Below are positions 16,997 through 26,916 of a stretch of DNA of 35,090 nt, piece by piece. The notes under the pieces are model-generated. The model was given only the letters and a program-made list of their open reading frames with translations. It was not told the DNA's origin and made no database searches. A program made the translations under genes and the position numbers. Position 1 is the stretch's first letter. Every line of letters starts with the position of its first letter. Location of the stretch: assembly GCA_905618805.1 (NCBI GenBank), contig CAJQSZ010000055.1:1-35090 (forward strand). The letters run 5' to 3'. The stretch comes from an uncultured Candidatus Pelagibacter sp. Lineage in GTDB: Bacteria; Pseudomonadota; Alphaproteobacteria; Pelagibacterales; Pelagibacteraceae.

Positions 16997-17036
16997 TATC
17001 TCATCTTACAAAAATTTTAATAACCTCCCCCTACTC

Positions 17037-18305
17037 ATGAATATACAAGAACTTAAATTAAAATCATCTGAACAATTAATTACGCAAGCAGAAGAGCTTG
17101 GTATTGAAAATGCTAGCACACTAAGAAAACAAGAAATTTTATTTGCTATATTAAAAAAAGTAGCAGAAAAAGAAGAAATAACTGGTGCTGGAGTTTTACA
17201 GTTGCTTCAAGATGGGTTTGGTTTCTTAAGAGCAATGGAGTCAAATTATTTACCTGGGCCTGATGACGTTTATGTAAGTCCAAGTCAGATAAGAAAATTT
17301 GGTTTGAGAACCGGTGATACGGTTGAAGGTCCTGTTAGAGCTCCCAAGGAAGGTGAGAGATACTTTGCACTATTACAAGTAAGTAAAATAAATTTTGAAG
17401 AGCCTGAAAAAGCGCGTCATAAAATTGCGTTTGATAATTTAACCCCACTATATCCAGACAAACAAATGGTGATGGAAGTTGAAACAACCACGATAGAAAA
17501 AAAACCAGATTTAACTCCAAGACTAATCGACCTCGTGAGCCCAATTGGCAAAGGTCAAAGATCTATAATTATTTCACCTCCTAAAGCTGGCAAGACTATG
17601 ATTTTGCAGAGCATCGCAAACTCAATTGCTAAAAACTATCCAGATAGTTATTTAATGGTTTTATTAATTGATGAAAGACCAGAGGAAGTGACTGACATGC
17701 AAAGAACAGTTAAGGGAGAAGTAATAAGTTCTACATTTGACGAACCTGCCACAAGACACGTTGCTGTAGCAGAGATGGTAATTGAAAAAGCAAAAAGATT
17801 AACGGAACACAAAAAAGATGTCGTGATTTTATTGGATTCAATCACAAGATTAGGAAGAGCTTATAATGCTGTAATTCCAAGTTCAGGAAAAGTTTTAACA
17901 GGTGGTGTGGATGCAAATGCACTACAAAGACCAAAAAGATTTTTTGGTGCCGCAAGAAATATTGAAGAAGGTGGATCTTTAACAATTATTTCAACAGCGT
18001 TGATCGACACAGGAAGTAGAATGGATGAGGTTATTTTTGAAGAATTTAAAGGAACTGGAAATAGTGAAACGGTGCTTGATAGAAAAATTGCAGAAAAAAG
18101 AATATATCCAGCAATAGATATTACAAAGTCAGGAACAAGAAGAGAGGAATTGCTTTTTGATAAAGATGACCTTTCAAAAATGAATGTTCTTAGAAGAATT
18201 ATTGGTCCAATGGGCACGATGGATGCAATTGAATTTATTAACTCAAAACTTAAAGAAACAAAAAGTAATGCAGATTTCTTTAATTCAATGAATAAGCCCG
18301 CTTAA
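17037..18305 (+). CDS. rho: Transcription termination factor Rho
   Basis: Rho is the hexameric RNA helicase that ends transcription of untranslated RNA. The 422-residue protein has an N-terminal helical domain (1-45), and an RNA-binding cold-shock-like domain [15 protein letters not shown] with [20 protein letters not shown] (52-98). Its ATPase has Walker A PPKAGKTM (181-188), [13 protein letters not shown], Walker [16 protein letters not shown] and the Q/R-loop region. The ATG lacks a recognisable ribosome-binding site. Rho follows hemJ here as in other alphaproteobacteria. Confidence 0.98.
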   Translation: MNIQELKLKSSEQLITQAEELGIENASTLRKQEILFAILKKVAEKEEITGAGVLQLLQDGFGFLRAMESNYLPGPDDVYVSPSQIRKFGLRTGDTVEGPVRAPKEGERYFALLQVSKINFEEPEKARHKIAFDNLTPLYPDKQMVMEVETTTIEKKPDLTPRLIDLVSPIGKGQRSIIISPPKAGKTMILQSIANSIAKNYPDSYLMVLLIDERPEEVTDMQRTVKGEVISSTFDEPATRHVAVAEMVIEKAKRLTEHKKDVVILLDSITRLGRAYNAVIPSSGKVLTGGVDANALQRPKRFFGAARNIEEGGSLTIISTALIDTGSRMDEVIFEEFKGTGNSETVLDRKIAEKRIYPAIDITKSGTRREELLFDKDDLSKMNVLRRIIGPMGTMDAIEFINSKLKETKSNADFFNSMNKPA

Positions 18306-18412
18306 TAACACTCCCTAAATAAGTTTTAATCCAGAAAAAAAGATGTATTTTATAAATAAATTTTATAGATAAATTTTAAATAAAAACTTAAAAAACCGTC
18401 TTCATTAACTTA

Positions 18413-20080
18413 ATGATAGAGCTAGATAACCAACAAAAAATAAAAATATTAAACTTATTTAACAGCAAAAGGTTTTCAGAACTTGAGATGGAAATAGAGT
18501 TAATTTCCAAAACTGGTGAGAGAAGCCCCTTCCTATCCAATTTACTTGGTGTGGCTAAAATCCAAAAAAAAACTCCAACTCAATTAGACTTTGAGAGTGC
18601 AATGGAACTTTTCAGAGAGGCGACAAAAGGTGATTCACTTTATGAGGATGCTCTTTGTAATTATGCTTTGTTAGGTCTAAAACTTAACAAGCATGAAGAG
18701 CCCTTTAAACTGTTAAAAAAATTTTTAAAAAAAGGTTACAAAGCAAAAACTTATCTGGTGCTAGCTAGAATATATTACATGATAGGAGAAATTAATGAGG
18801 CATTAGAACTTTTGAGATTTGTGATTGAAAAAAAGGAAGCAAGCATAGTGCCTGCAACTCATTTCTTGTCAGCACTAAATTATACAACAAAATATAATCA
18901 AAGCGATTACATAGAATTTTGTAAAAAAATTAATGAACAATTTAAACCAAATGATATTTCAAAATTAAAAAATTTTAATTTTGATAAAAAAACAGAAGTA
19001 CTTGAGATTGGATGGTTGTCTCCAGATTTTTGTAATCACGCAATAGCACAATATTTACTAGAAACTTTGGCGGAACTAAAAAAATACAATTTTAAATTAC
19101 ATGCATTTAATTTAAGAAATCCAAAAGGGTTTGATGAGATAACTAAAAAATATAAAAACATCTTTCATAGTTGGCATGATGTAAGTTTACTAACTGATTT
19201 TGAAATAGCAAATTTCATAAGAGAAAAAAAAATTCATTTTTTATTTGATTTAACGGGCTACTTTAAAGGAAACAGATTTAGAGTTTTAAAATATAAACCT
19301 GCACCAATCCAAATACTTTGGCTTGGTTATCTAAACACCACTGGAATTAAAGAAATTGACTACATCATTTCAGATCAAAATTTAATACACAAAGGAGAGG
19401 AAAAATTTTATTCTGAAAAAATAATTAAACCCTCAAAGATTTGGAACGCTCATTCAAAAATTAATTATAATTTAAAAGTTCAGGAACTACCGTTTAATAG
19501 AAATAATTTTTTTACTTTTGGGTGTCTTAACAATTCATCAAAGATATCAAAAGAAGTTATTAATGTATGGGGGAAAATTTTAGTAAGCGTAAAAAATTCT
19601 AGGCTTCTTTTAAAAGCAGTAAATAAAGATTCAGAAATTGCTTATAAAAAAATTTTAGAAAAACTAAATATTGAAAGTTCACGGATTATTTTTTTATCCG
19701 CAAAACCAAATAAAGTAGATCATTATAAAACTTATAATGATATAGATTTAGCATTAGACACATTTCCCTATCCTGGTGTAACAACTTCTTTCGAGGCTAT
19801 TTGGATGGGCGTTCCTGTTTTGACAATGAAAGGAGATAATTCAGTATCAAGGTGTGGTGAGAGCATAAATATCAATTTAGATTTAAAAAATTTTATTGCA
19901 AACAACCCTGAGGAATATGTAGATAAAGCTGTTTTGTTTTCAAAAAATAATGCTGAATTATCCAAAATTAGAAAATCTTTAAGAGAAAAAGCTTTAGCCT
20001 CTCCACTTTTTGATATTAAAAATTTTTCAAAGAATCTTTCTAACCAAATTAATAAAATTTGGCTAAATCACCCTAATTAA
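18413..20080 (+). CDS. TPR-containing GT41 (O-GlcNAc transferase/SPINDLY-type) glycosyltransferase
   Basis: A 555-residue protein with a degenerate TPR-like helical N-terminus (1-160) and a GT41 catalytic half. The catalytic part shows IGWLSPDFCNHAIAQYLLETL (199-219), FLFDLTGYFKGNRFR, YKPAPIQILWLGYLNTTGIKEIDYII (295-320), FGCLNNSSKIS with a Lys at the place of the nucleotide-contacting Lys of OGT, and LDTFPYPGVTTSFEAIWMGVPVLTM (about 447-473). GT41 enzymes transfer sugars, usually GlcNAc, to Ser/Thr of proteins; donor and target are unknown here. It sits between rho and mnmE, which are neighbours in many relatives, with gaps of about 100 bases on both sides, so it looks like an addition to this core block. 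Confidence 0.85.
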   Translation: MIELDNQQKIKILNLFNSKRFSELEMEIELISKTGERSPFLSNLLGVAKIQKKTPTQLDFESAMELFREATKGDSLYEDALCNYALLGLKLNKHEEPFKLLKKFLKKGYKAKTYLVLARIYYMIGEINEALELLRFVIEKKEASIVPATHFLSALNYTTKYNQSDYIEFCKKINEQFKPNDISKLKNFNFDKKTEVLEIGWLSPDFCNHAIAQYLLETLAELKKYNFKLHAFNLRNPKGFDEITKKYKNIFHSWHDVSLLTDFEIANFIREKKIHFLFDLTGYFKGNRFRVLKYKPAPIQILWLGYLNTTGIKEIDYIISDQNLIHKGEEKFYSEKIIKPSKIWNAHSKINYNLKVQELPFNRNNFFTFGCLNNSSKISKEVINVWGKILVSVKNSRLLLKAVNKDSEIAYKKILEKLNIESSRIIFLSAKPNKVDHYKTYNDIDLALDTFPYPGVTTSFEAIWMGVPVLTMKGDNSVSRCGESININLDLKNFIANNPEEYVDKAVLFSKNNAELSKIRKSLREKALASPLFDIKNFSKNLSNQINKIWLNHPN

Positions 20081-20180
20081 TAGTCGTGGTTATTAACTTA
20101 AAACAAATAAATAATTTAATAGACTTTATGAGTAAGTATTTTTTAGTTAATTAATTTTAAAATTTTGAGTATGATGACTT

Positions 20181-21512
20181 ATGACGATTTATGCTTTATC
20201 CACTGGCCCAGGAATATCGGGTGTTGCTATAGTAAGAGTTTCAGGACAGGATACAAAAAAAGTAATAAAATTATTAACTAAAAAAACAATTCCAGAGCCA
20301 AGAGTCGCAACATTAAGAAAAATCAATAAAACCAACACTTCTGAGCTTATAGATGAGGGTATAATATTGTGGTTTCCTGGGCCTGACAGCTACACAGGAG
20401 AAGATATGGCTGAATTCCATATACATGGTAGTAAAGCTGTAATTGATGCCCTTCACAAGTCTATTTCAGAGATTAAAGATTGTCGTTTAGCAGAAGCGGG
20501 TGAGTTTACAAAATTAGCATTCCAAAATGGAAAAATAAATTTACTCAAAGCAGAAAGTATTGCAGATTTAATTTCAGCAGAAACTGAAATTCAAAGACAA
20601 CAAGCAATAAATATAATGAATGGAAAAGCTGCAGAAAAATTTAATGAACTGAGAGAAAAACTTTTAAAAATTTTATCTCATGTAGAAGCTAAGATAGATT
20701 TTCCAGATGAGGATTTGCCAGAAGATATTTTAAAAAATATTAAAATAAAATCTAATGAAGTTTATTTAGAAATTAAAAAAATTTTAGAAGATGAAAAGGT
20801 TGGGGAGAGAATTAGAGAAGGTTTTAAAATTGCAATTATAGGACCAGCAAATGTTGGTAAATCAAGCTTGCTAAATCATCTTTCTAACCGAGATGTTGCT
20901 ATTGTCTCTGAAACAGCCGGAACCACCAGAGATGTAATTGAAACACATTTAAATATTGATGGCTATCCCGTCATCGTTTCTGATACTGCTGGGATTAGAG
21001 AATCTATAAACGAAATAGAAAAAAAAGGTATAAAATTAGCACTGGACAAAGCTGAAGATGCGGACTTAAAACTTATTGTAATTGATGCTAAAAAACCTGA
21101 ATTTAAAGGCACTTTGAGGGATATGATGGACGAAAATGCAATTCTTGTTATAAATAAATCGGACCTTTTAAATAGAGATCTAAGTACAGAAATTATAAAT
21201 TTTAATCACGTTTTGATTTCTGTTAAAGACAATCTCAATATTGATGGTTTAATTTTAGAGATAAAAAATAAATTAAAAAATAAATTTATTACTAGTAATG
21301 ACATTTTAATTACTCGAGAAAGACACCGACAGCATCTTGAACAAAGCTTAGGTTATCTAAAAAACTTTGAAGAAAAAAACCAAGCAGAAGATTTTGATAA
21401 AGCGGCCGAAGACCTACGATTAGCCACCAGACAACTTGGAATGATAGTTGGAAAGGTTGATGTTGAAGAAATTTTAGGTAGCATTTTTAGTGATTTTTGC
21501 ATTGGAAAATAA
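20181..21512 (+). CDS. mnmE: tRNA modification GTPase MnmE
   Basis: MnmE acts with MnmG to put a (carboxymethyl)aminomethyl group on the wobble uridine of certain tRNAs. The 443-residue protein has the folate-binding N-domain (TIYALSTGPGISGVAIVRVSG), a helical domain and an inserted G domain. The G domain shows G1 GPANVGKSS (221-229), GTTRD, DTAGIRE and NKSD. It ends in FCIGK, the required C-x-G-K C-terminus. mnmG follows after a 258-base gap. Confidence 0.97.
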   Translation: MTIYALSTGPGISGVAIVRVSGQDTKKVIKLLTKKTIPEPRVATLRKINKTNTSELIDEGIILWFPGPDSYTGEDMAEFHIHGSKAVIDALHKSISEIKDCRLAEAGEFTKLAFQNGKINLLKAESIADLISAETEIQRQQAINIMNGKAAEKFNELREKLLKILSHVEAKIDFPDEDLPEDILKNIKIKSNEVYLEIKKILEDEKVGERIREGFKIAIIGPANVGKSSLLNHLSNRDVAIVSETAGTTRDVIETHLNIDGYPVIVSDTAGIRESINEIEKKGIKLALDKAEDADLKLIVIDAKKPEFKGTLRDMMDENAILVINKSDLLNRDLSTEIINFNHVLISVKDNLNIDGLILEIKNKLKNKFITSNDILITRERHRQHLEQSLGYLKNFEEKNQAEDFDKAAEDLRLATRQLGMIVGKVDVEEILGSIFSDFCIGK

Positions 21513-21770
21513 ATAATATTATTTTTAATACTGTTTTTCCTTAAATAAGCTATATTTATCAACAAATTATATTTTAAAAATAAATACAGTTTTTAATAGT
21601 TTTTTGACACATTTTGAGCACTTATCGTTGATGAACAACACTTATTTTTCATATTTTCGAATATTTTAACATGGTTTTTTGCAATTTTTTATATTTATTA
21701 ACCATTAAAAATATATCAAAATTATTTACTCGCACCTTGTAAAAATTTGGATCAGTTATAAATTTAAGTT
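21513..21770. other. Non-coding region between mnmE and mnmG
   Basis: This is the second-longest gene-free stretch (258 bases). It holds two copies of CACTTAT (21619-21625 and 21639-21645) exactly 20 bases apart, with GTTG-ATGAA-CAAC (21627-21639) between them. A perfect TTGACA (21604-21609) lacks a good -10 at normal spacing. One one-mismatch DnaA box occurs at 21556-21564. A small hairpin ATATT-TTCG-AATAT lies at 21651-21664. I see no gene and no clear promoter for mnmG. Confidence 0.5.
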
Positions 21771-23642
21771 ATGAAAAAAAATTTGTCATTTGATGTTGTT
21801 GTAATAGGTGGAGGTCATGCGGGTTGTGAGGCTGCTGCAGCCTCTGCACGCCTTGGAGTTAACACCGCCTTATTTACGCACAAAATTGAAACCATAGGAG
21901 AAATGTCCTGTAATCCAGCGATAGGAGGTCTTGGCAAAGGTCATCTTGTTAGGGAGATAGATGCCTTAGATGGTGTAATGGGGGAAGTTGCAGATAAGTC
22001 AGGTATACAATTTAGATTGTTAAACAGAAGTAGAGGTCCTGCAGTTCAAGGACCCAGAACACAGTCTGATAGATTTTTATATCGTAAATATATGCAAGAA
22101 AAATTGTTAAACTACTGTAATTTAAACGTTTTTTCAGATCCAGTAATAAGATTTATTTTCCAAAAAAATACAATAAGTGGATTTGAAACTAAGCTAGGTA
22201 ATAAAATCTCATGTGGCAAGTTGATATTAACAACGGGTACCTTTTTAAATGGTTTAATTCACATTGGTGACAAAAAAACTCCTGCTGGTAGGTACGATGA
22301 GAAGCCATCAACAGGCTTAAGTGAGCAACTTGAAAAATATGACTTCAAGGTGGGAAGGCTTAAGACAGGAACGCCACCAAGGTTAGATGGTAGAACAATT
22401 AATTATGAAAATTTGGAAGAACAGTTTGCAGATGATGATCCCTACTTTTTTTCCTTTCTAACTAAAAAATCTTTGAACAAACAAGTTTCATGTCGAATGA
22501 CCTATACGAATGAAAAGGTTCATAAAATAATTCAAAAAAATTTAAATAAAAGTGCCATGTACTCTGGAAGCATTCAGGGGGTTGGACCAAGATATTGTCC
22601 CTCGATAGAGGATAAGATAGTAAAGTTTGCGGATAAGGATCGACATCAAATATATTTAGAACCAGAAGGGTTAAATGACCATACTATATACCCAAATGGC
22701 ATTTCAACCTCACTTCCAGAGCAGGTACAACAAGAAATATGTAATAATATCAATGGTTTAGAAAATGTTAAGATAATTAGACCAGGATATGCTATTGAAT
22801 ATGACTATATAGATCCTAGGGAGCTATTTTTAACACTTGAAACAAAAAAAATACATAATTTATATCTTGCAGGGCAGATAAATGGGACTACCGGTTATGA
22901 GGAAGCTGCAGCACAGGGTTTAATAGCAGGAATTAATGCTGCCTTATCTTTTAAAAAAGAGGAACCATTTATTTTAGATCGATCTGATGCCTATATAGGA
23001 GTTATGATAGATGACTTAGTAACAAAGGGTGTTGCTGAACCTTACAGAATGTTTACCTCAAGAGCCGAATACAGACTTAGTTTAAGAGCAGACAATGCTG
23101 ATCTACGTTTAACAAATAAGGGTATTGCTATTGGTTTAATATTTAAAAATAGGGAAAATATATTTAAAGATAAAGAATTAAAAATTAAATTAATATCAAA
23201 AAAAATGTTAGAATCATCTATAACGCCAACTAAAATTGATAAATTTGATATAAAAATTGCAAAAGATGGAGTATTAAGAACATCTAACGAAATATTAACA
23301 CAAAAGGGTGTTGATATGAAAAAAATAAGAGAAATATGGCCCAATATACCTTTTTTTGATAAAAAAATTGATGAACAGATAGAAATAAATGCACATTACA
23401 GAGGGTACCTTAAAAAACAAAAAGCTGATATATTAGCATTTAAAAGAGACGAAAATTTAATTATTCCTGATAAAGTTAATTATGATGATCTTTCAGGCCT
23501 TTCCAATGAAGTAAAGGCTAAATTCAAGCAAATAAAACCAAAAACCATGGGACAAGCACTTCGAATAGATGGAATAACACCAGCCGCTGTATATATTCTG
23601 TTGTCACATGTAAAAAGAAGGTCTATTAAGCTTATAGCTTAA
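21771..23642 (+). CDS. mnmG: tRNA uridine-5-carboxymethylaminomethyl modification enzyme MnmG
   Basis: MnmG (GidA) is the FAD- and NADH-dependent partner of MnmE. The 623-residue protein opens with [21 protein letters not shown], the dinucleotide-binding fold, followed by [37 protein letters not shown] and [21 protein letters not shown] with a conserved Cys. The C-terminal helical domain that binds MnmE is complete. Its stop shares one base with the rsmG start. Confidence 0.98.
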   Translation: MKKNLSFDVVVIGGGHAGCEAAAASARLGVNTALFTHKIETIGEMSCNPAIGGLGKGHLVREIDALDGVMGEVADKSGIQFRLLNRSRGPAVQGPRTQSDRFLYRKYMQEKLLNYCNLNVFSDPVIRFIFQKNTISGFETKLGNKISCGKLILTTGTFLNGLIHIGDKKTPAGRYDEKPSTGLSEQLEKYDFKVGRLKTGTPPRLDGRTINYENLEEQFADDDPYFFSFLTKKSLNKQVSCRMTYTNEKVHKIIQKNLNKSAMYSGSIQGVGPRYCPSIEDKIVKFADKDRHQIYLEPEGLNDHTIYPNGISTSLPEQVQQEICNNINGLENVKIIRPGYAIEYDYIDPRELFLTLETKKIHNLYLAGQINGTTGYEEAAAQGLIAGINAALSFKKEEPFILDRSDAYIGVMIDDLVTKGVAEPYRMFTSRAEYRLSLRADNADLRLTNKGIAIGLIFKNRENIFKDKELKIKLISKKMLESSITPTKIDKFDIKIAKDGVLRTSNEILTQKGVDMKKIREIWPNIPFFDKKIDEQIEINAHYRGYLKKQKADILAFKRDENLIIPDKVNYDDLSGLSNEVKAKFKQIKPKTMGQALRIDGITPAAVYILLSHVKRRSIKLIA

Positions 23643-24283
23643 TGGAAGAAATTTTAAAAAAATATCCACTACTAAAAGATTATAATGTTCCACGTGAAAC
23701 ATTTATAGAGTTTGAAAGATTCATCACTATGCTCCAAAAGCGAAATGAAAAAATTAACATTATCAGCAGTGAAACTGCAAAAAATGACATAATCAGAACG
23801 CGACACATAGTAGATTCAGCACAAGTCATTGAATTTATTGATTTAAATAGTTATATAATAACAGATATAGGATCAGGTGGAGGTATGCCAGGGATAATAA
23901 TAGCAATTATGCTTAAAAACACTAAACATTTAGCAAAAATTCGCTTATACGAAAAAAGTCACCATAAAAGTGCTTTTTTAAGAGATGTGTCGAGAGATTT
24001 AAAAATAAATACTGAAATTATACAACAAAATATTTTTGAGGAACAAAATCTAGAGTCAGGTACAATAATGGTAAGAGCTTTTAAGCCCTTACCAATAGTT
24101 TTAGATGTAGTTTATAAAAATTTTAAGAGTTATAAAAATTTAATTTTATTTATGGGAAAAAATGGAGAAAAAATTTTAGAAGAAACTTTAAAAGATTGGG
24201 ATTTTGATTTCGAAAAGAAAAAAAGCATCACAAGTGAAGATTCATTTTTGTTAAATATAAAAAATATTAAAAAAAGATTATAA
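23642..24283 (+). CDS. rsmG: 16S rRNA (guanine527-N7)-methyltransferase RsmG
   Basis: RsmG (GidB) methylates N7 of G527 in 16S rRNA. The 213-residue protein has ITDIGSGGGMPGIIIAI, the SAM-binding glycine loop (about 77-93), and VRAFKPLPIVL in place of the usual SRA block. Residues NVPRET near 16-21 are encoded by a parS site, as in other bacteria where this segment is constrained by the centromere. One-base overlap with mnmG; parA follows after six bases. Confidence 0.95.
   Translation: MEEILKKYPLLKDYNVPRETFIEFERFITMLQKRNEKINIISSETAKNDIIRTRHIVDSAQVIEFIDLNSYIITDIGSGGGMPGIIIAIMLKNTKHLAKIRLYEKSHHKSAFLRDVSRDLKINTEIIQQNIFEEQNLESGTIMVRAFKPLPIVLDVVYKNFKSYKNLILFMGKNGEKILEETLKDWDFDFEKKKSITSEDSFLLNIKNIKKRL
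23686..23701. other. parS centromere site inside rsmG
   Basis: The 16 bases TGTTCCACGTGAAACA differ at one position from the palindromic parS consensus TGTTTCACGTGAAACA. The site lies at the 5' end of rsmG, about 0.6 kb before parA, and roughly 9.2 kb from the proposed origin. ParB encoded at 25084-25932 would load here. I found no second copy in the window. Confidence 0.9.
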
Positions 24284-24289
24284 ATTAGA

Positions 24290-25084
24290 ATGCAGATTAT
24301 TTCAGTAATAAATCAAAAGGGTGGGGTAGGAAAAACAACTACAGTAATTAATCTTGCAGCAGGTTTAGTACACCAAGAAAAGAAAGTTTTAGTAATAGAT
24401 CTAGATCCACAAGGAAATGCAACTACAGGACTTGGCTTATCCAATTTAGAAAATTCAAGTGAAACAATCTATGGGGTTCTGAATGGGACAAAAACTATTT
24501 CAGATGTAATTAAGAAAACAGATTATAAAAACTTGGATATAGTGAGTTCTAACGTCGATTTGTCTGGACTAGAGATCGAGACAGCTGGAGATAGTGAAAG
24601 AGCCTTTATACTCAAGGGTAAATTAACCGCTTATTTGAATGATTCTAGAGGATCCTATGATTATATACTCATAGACTGCCCTCCTTCATTAAGTCTTATT
24701 ACAGTCATGGCGCTAGTGTCATCGCACTCACTTGTTGTACCACTACAAACAGAGTTTTTCGCATTAGAGGGACTAACTCAACTAATGAAAACAATAGAAA
24801 GAATAAAGGTAAGTTTAAATCCTCAATTACAAATAAGAGGAATTCTTTTAACGATGTATGACAAAAGAAATAAACTTTCTGCACAAGTGGAAAAAGAAGC
24901 AAGAGACTATTTTAATGATAAAGTTTATCAGACAGTTATACCAAGAAATGTAAGATTGTCAGAAGCTCCTTCACACGGAATGCCAGTCTTAATTTATGAC
25001 AAATTTTGTCTGGGTAGTAAATCTTATTTTAGTTTTACTGATGAGTTTATTAATCAAGAACAAAAAATAGCAAGAAAGGTATAA
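24290..25084 (+). CDS. parA: Chromosome partitioning ATPase ParA
   Basis: ParA is the DNA-binding ATPase that drives segregation of ParB-parS complexes after replication. The 264-residue protein lacks an N-terminal HTH, as chromosomal ParAs do. It starts MQIISVINQKGGVGKTTT, the deviant Walker A with its signature lysine, followed by LVIDLDPQGNATTGLG and YILIDCPPSLS (Walker B). The stop overlaps the parB start by one base. Confidence 0.97.
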   Translation: MQIISVINQKGGVGKTTTVINLAAGLVHQEKKVLVIDLDPQGNATTGLGLSNLENSSETIYGVLNGTKTISDVIKKTDYKNLDIVSSNVDLSGLEIETAGDSERAFILKGKLTAYLNDSRGSYDYILIDCPPSLSLITVMALVSSHSLVVPLQTEFFALEGLTQLMKTIERIKVSLNPQLQIRGILLTMYDKRNKLSAQVEKEARDYFNDKVYQTVIPRNVRLSEAPSHGMPVLIYDKFCLGSKSYFSFTDEFINQEQKIARKV

Positions 25085-25932
25085 TGGATACTAATAAAAT
25101 AAAGAAAGGGCTAGGTCGTGGACTATCATCATTAATAGGTGAGACAAAAGTAAAATCAAATATTAATAAATTACCCATAAGCGACTTACTTAGTAATAAA
25201 TTTCAACCAAGGAAAATATTTGATAAAGATAATTTACAAGATTTAACGAATTCAATAAAAGAAAGGGGAATTATTCAACCCATCATAGTTAGAGAATCTG
25301 CAAATCATAATTCTAAGTATGAAATAATAGCAGGAGAGAGAAGGTGGTTGGCAGCTCAAAAAGCAGGCTTGCACGAAGTGCCAGTAGTAATTACAAATGT
25401 TAATGATTTAAAATCTTTAGAGTTTGCTATCGTTGAAAATGTTCAAAGGCAAGGTTTAAACGCCATCGAAGAAGCCAGAGGTTATCAACGTTTAATCGAA
25501 GAATTCTCATATGATCAAGAAAAAGTAGCACAATTTATTGGAAAAAGTCGAAGTCATATAACAAATTGTTTAAGAATATTAAACTTGCCAGAAGAAGTTT
25601 TAAAGCTAGTAGAGAATAACAAATTATCAGCAGGGCACGCTAAAATTTTAGTTGGACTAAATAATATTGAATTTATTGTTAAAAAGATAATAGAAAAAAA
25701 TCTCTCAGTTAGACAAACAGAAAATCTTGTTAGAATTTTTAAAATAAAAAAACAAACGTTTAAATCACTAAAAGATCCAAACCTGAAGGTTCTTGAATTA
25801 TCAATTATTGAGAAAATTGGTTTAAATGTTTTAATTAAGAATAAAAAAAATAATACAGGATCTTTAATAGTTGAGTATAAAGACCTTGATCAATTAAACA
25901 AAATCATTGAAATAATTAAGTCTAACTACTAG
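25084..25932 (+). CDS. parB: Chromosome partitioning protein ParB
   Basis: ParB is the CTP-dependent clamp that loads at parS. The 282-residue protein begins with a ParA-stimulating basic segment (KKGLGRGLSSLIGE), and has FQPRKIFD and the CTP-binding YEIIAGERRWLAAQKAGL block. The HTH EKVAQFIGKSRSHITNCLRIL that reads parS follows, and then a C-terminal dimerisation domain. Its last 11 bases overlap the end of the convergent holA. Confidence 0.97.
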   Translation: MDTNKIKKGLGRGLSSLIGETKVKSNINKLPISDLLSNKFQPRKIFDKDNLQDLTNSIKERGIIQPIIVRESANHNSKYEIIAGERRWLAAQKAGLHEVPVVITNVNDLKSLEFAIVENVQRQGLNAIEEARGYQRLIEEFSYDQEKVAQFIGKSRSHITNCLRILNLPEEVLKLVENNKLSAGHAKILVGLNNIEFIVKKIIEKNLSVRQTENLVRIFKIKKQTFKSLKDPNLKVLELSIIEKIGLNVLIKNKKNNTGSLIVEYKDLDQLNKIIEIIKSNY

Positions 25933-26914
25933 TTGGAGACGCAGTTTCAATAATAAAGTTAAACAAAATAGAAATTGAATTACTGTTGTGTAGCTTGATT
26001 AAGAGCTCAACCTCATTAATTTTATATATTAAGTTTTTAACCTCTGTAAGAGACCAATTTCTTAATTGTTGTTTCACAATTTCTTTTTCTTTCCAAAATA
26101 TTGGTGGTTTACTGGATAGAATAGTTGCGTCAATATTTTTGATTTTTTTAAGCTCAACACTTAATTTAAGCAACCTTTTCGTTTTTATTAAAAACGTCCT
26201 AATGATTAGTATACAATCTTCTAGTGTATAATTATTTTCATTTAAAATATTTATAGTTTTTTTTTTATTTTTACACAAACAAGAGTCGACTAATTCAGAA
26301 ACATTATAATTTTCTGCTAGGTTGGTTAATTTTAAGATATCTGAAAGACCAATTTTTTTTTTTACGCCTACATAACTTTTTATTTTCTCTAGCTCATTAT
26401 TTAAATTTAACCTATCACCCCTTGCTCTTTCGACTATTAGGTTGATGGCTTGTTGTGAAATTGGTAGGTTAATTGATCTAAAAAAATTATTAGCAATATT
26501 AGATAAGGTTTGATTGTTATCTTCATAAAAAGCCACACAAGTAGTCTCCTTATTTTTTTCAAATAATGACCTTATCTTAGATTTTTTTTCAAGAGTATTA
26601 GCATTTAGTATTACGACCAGATCTTCAATTTTTTTTTCAATCAATTCTTCAATAATACCCAGTATTTTATCTGTAATTCTATTTATTATGATTAGTTTTT
26701 CATTTTCAAAAAAAGATTTTGATAAAATACTATTAAAAAAATTTTCTTTATTAATCAGAACTTCTTTTTCATCATAATTATAAGTGCTCTCTTTATATTT
26801 TACTTGAAATTTACCCTTTATAACCTCACTTTTATGTCCTTGATTTTCTCCATAAAATAGAAAAAAATTAGTTTTTATTTTAAGTTTTTCTAATTCAAAT
26901 GACTTAACAATCAT
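25922..26914 (-). CDS. holA: DNA polymerase III delta subunit
   Basis: HolA opens the beta clamp within the clamp loader. The 330-residue protein is weakly conserved but has FFLFYGENQGHKSEVIKG at the N-terminus, typical of delta, then the IIINRITDK and AVVILNAN-like LVVILNANTLEKKS strands, and the RARGDRLNLNNELEKI region in the middle. The order leuS-lptE-holA next to parAB is conserved in alphaproteobacteria. lptE lies two bases upstream. Confidence 0.9.
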   Translation of the reverse strand: MIVKSFELEKLKIKTNFFLFYGENQGHKSEVIKGKFQVKYKESTYNYDEKEVLINKENFFNSILSKSFFENEKLIIINRITDKILGIIEELIEKKIEDLVVILNANTLEKKSKIRSLFEKNKETTCVAFYEDNNQTLSNIANNFFRSINLPISQQAINLIVERARGDRLNLNNELEKIKSYVGVKKKIGLSDILKLTNLAENYNVSELVDSCLCKNKKKTINILNENNYTLEDCILIIRTFLIKTKRLLKLSVELKKIKNIDATILSSKPPIFWKEKEIVKQQLRNWSLTEVKNLIYKINEVELLIKLHNSNSISILFNFIIETASPTSS

Positions 26915-26916
26915 AT

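Noticed and set aside
17861-18217. 118-codon open frame antisense to rho
   Set aside because: It mirrors the conserved Rho ATPase codons, has no family features and is best explained as a shadow of the real gene.
18306-18412. AT-rich near-repeats between rho and the GT41 gene
   Set aside because: The repeated ATAAATTTTA-like words are what such base composition gives by chance; no terminator or promoter of quality is seen.
21513-21770. mnmE-mnmG gap as the main origin, by analogy with E. coli oriC beside gidA
   Set aside because: It has no exact TTATNCACA box, only one one-mismatch site, while the ppsR-hemE gap has two exact boxes and the position known from alphaproteobacteria.
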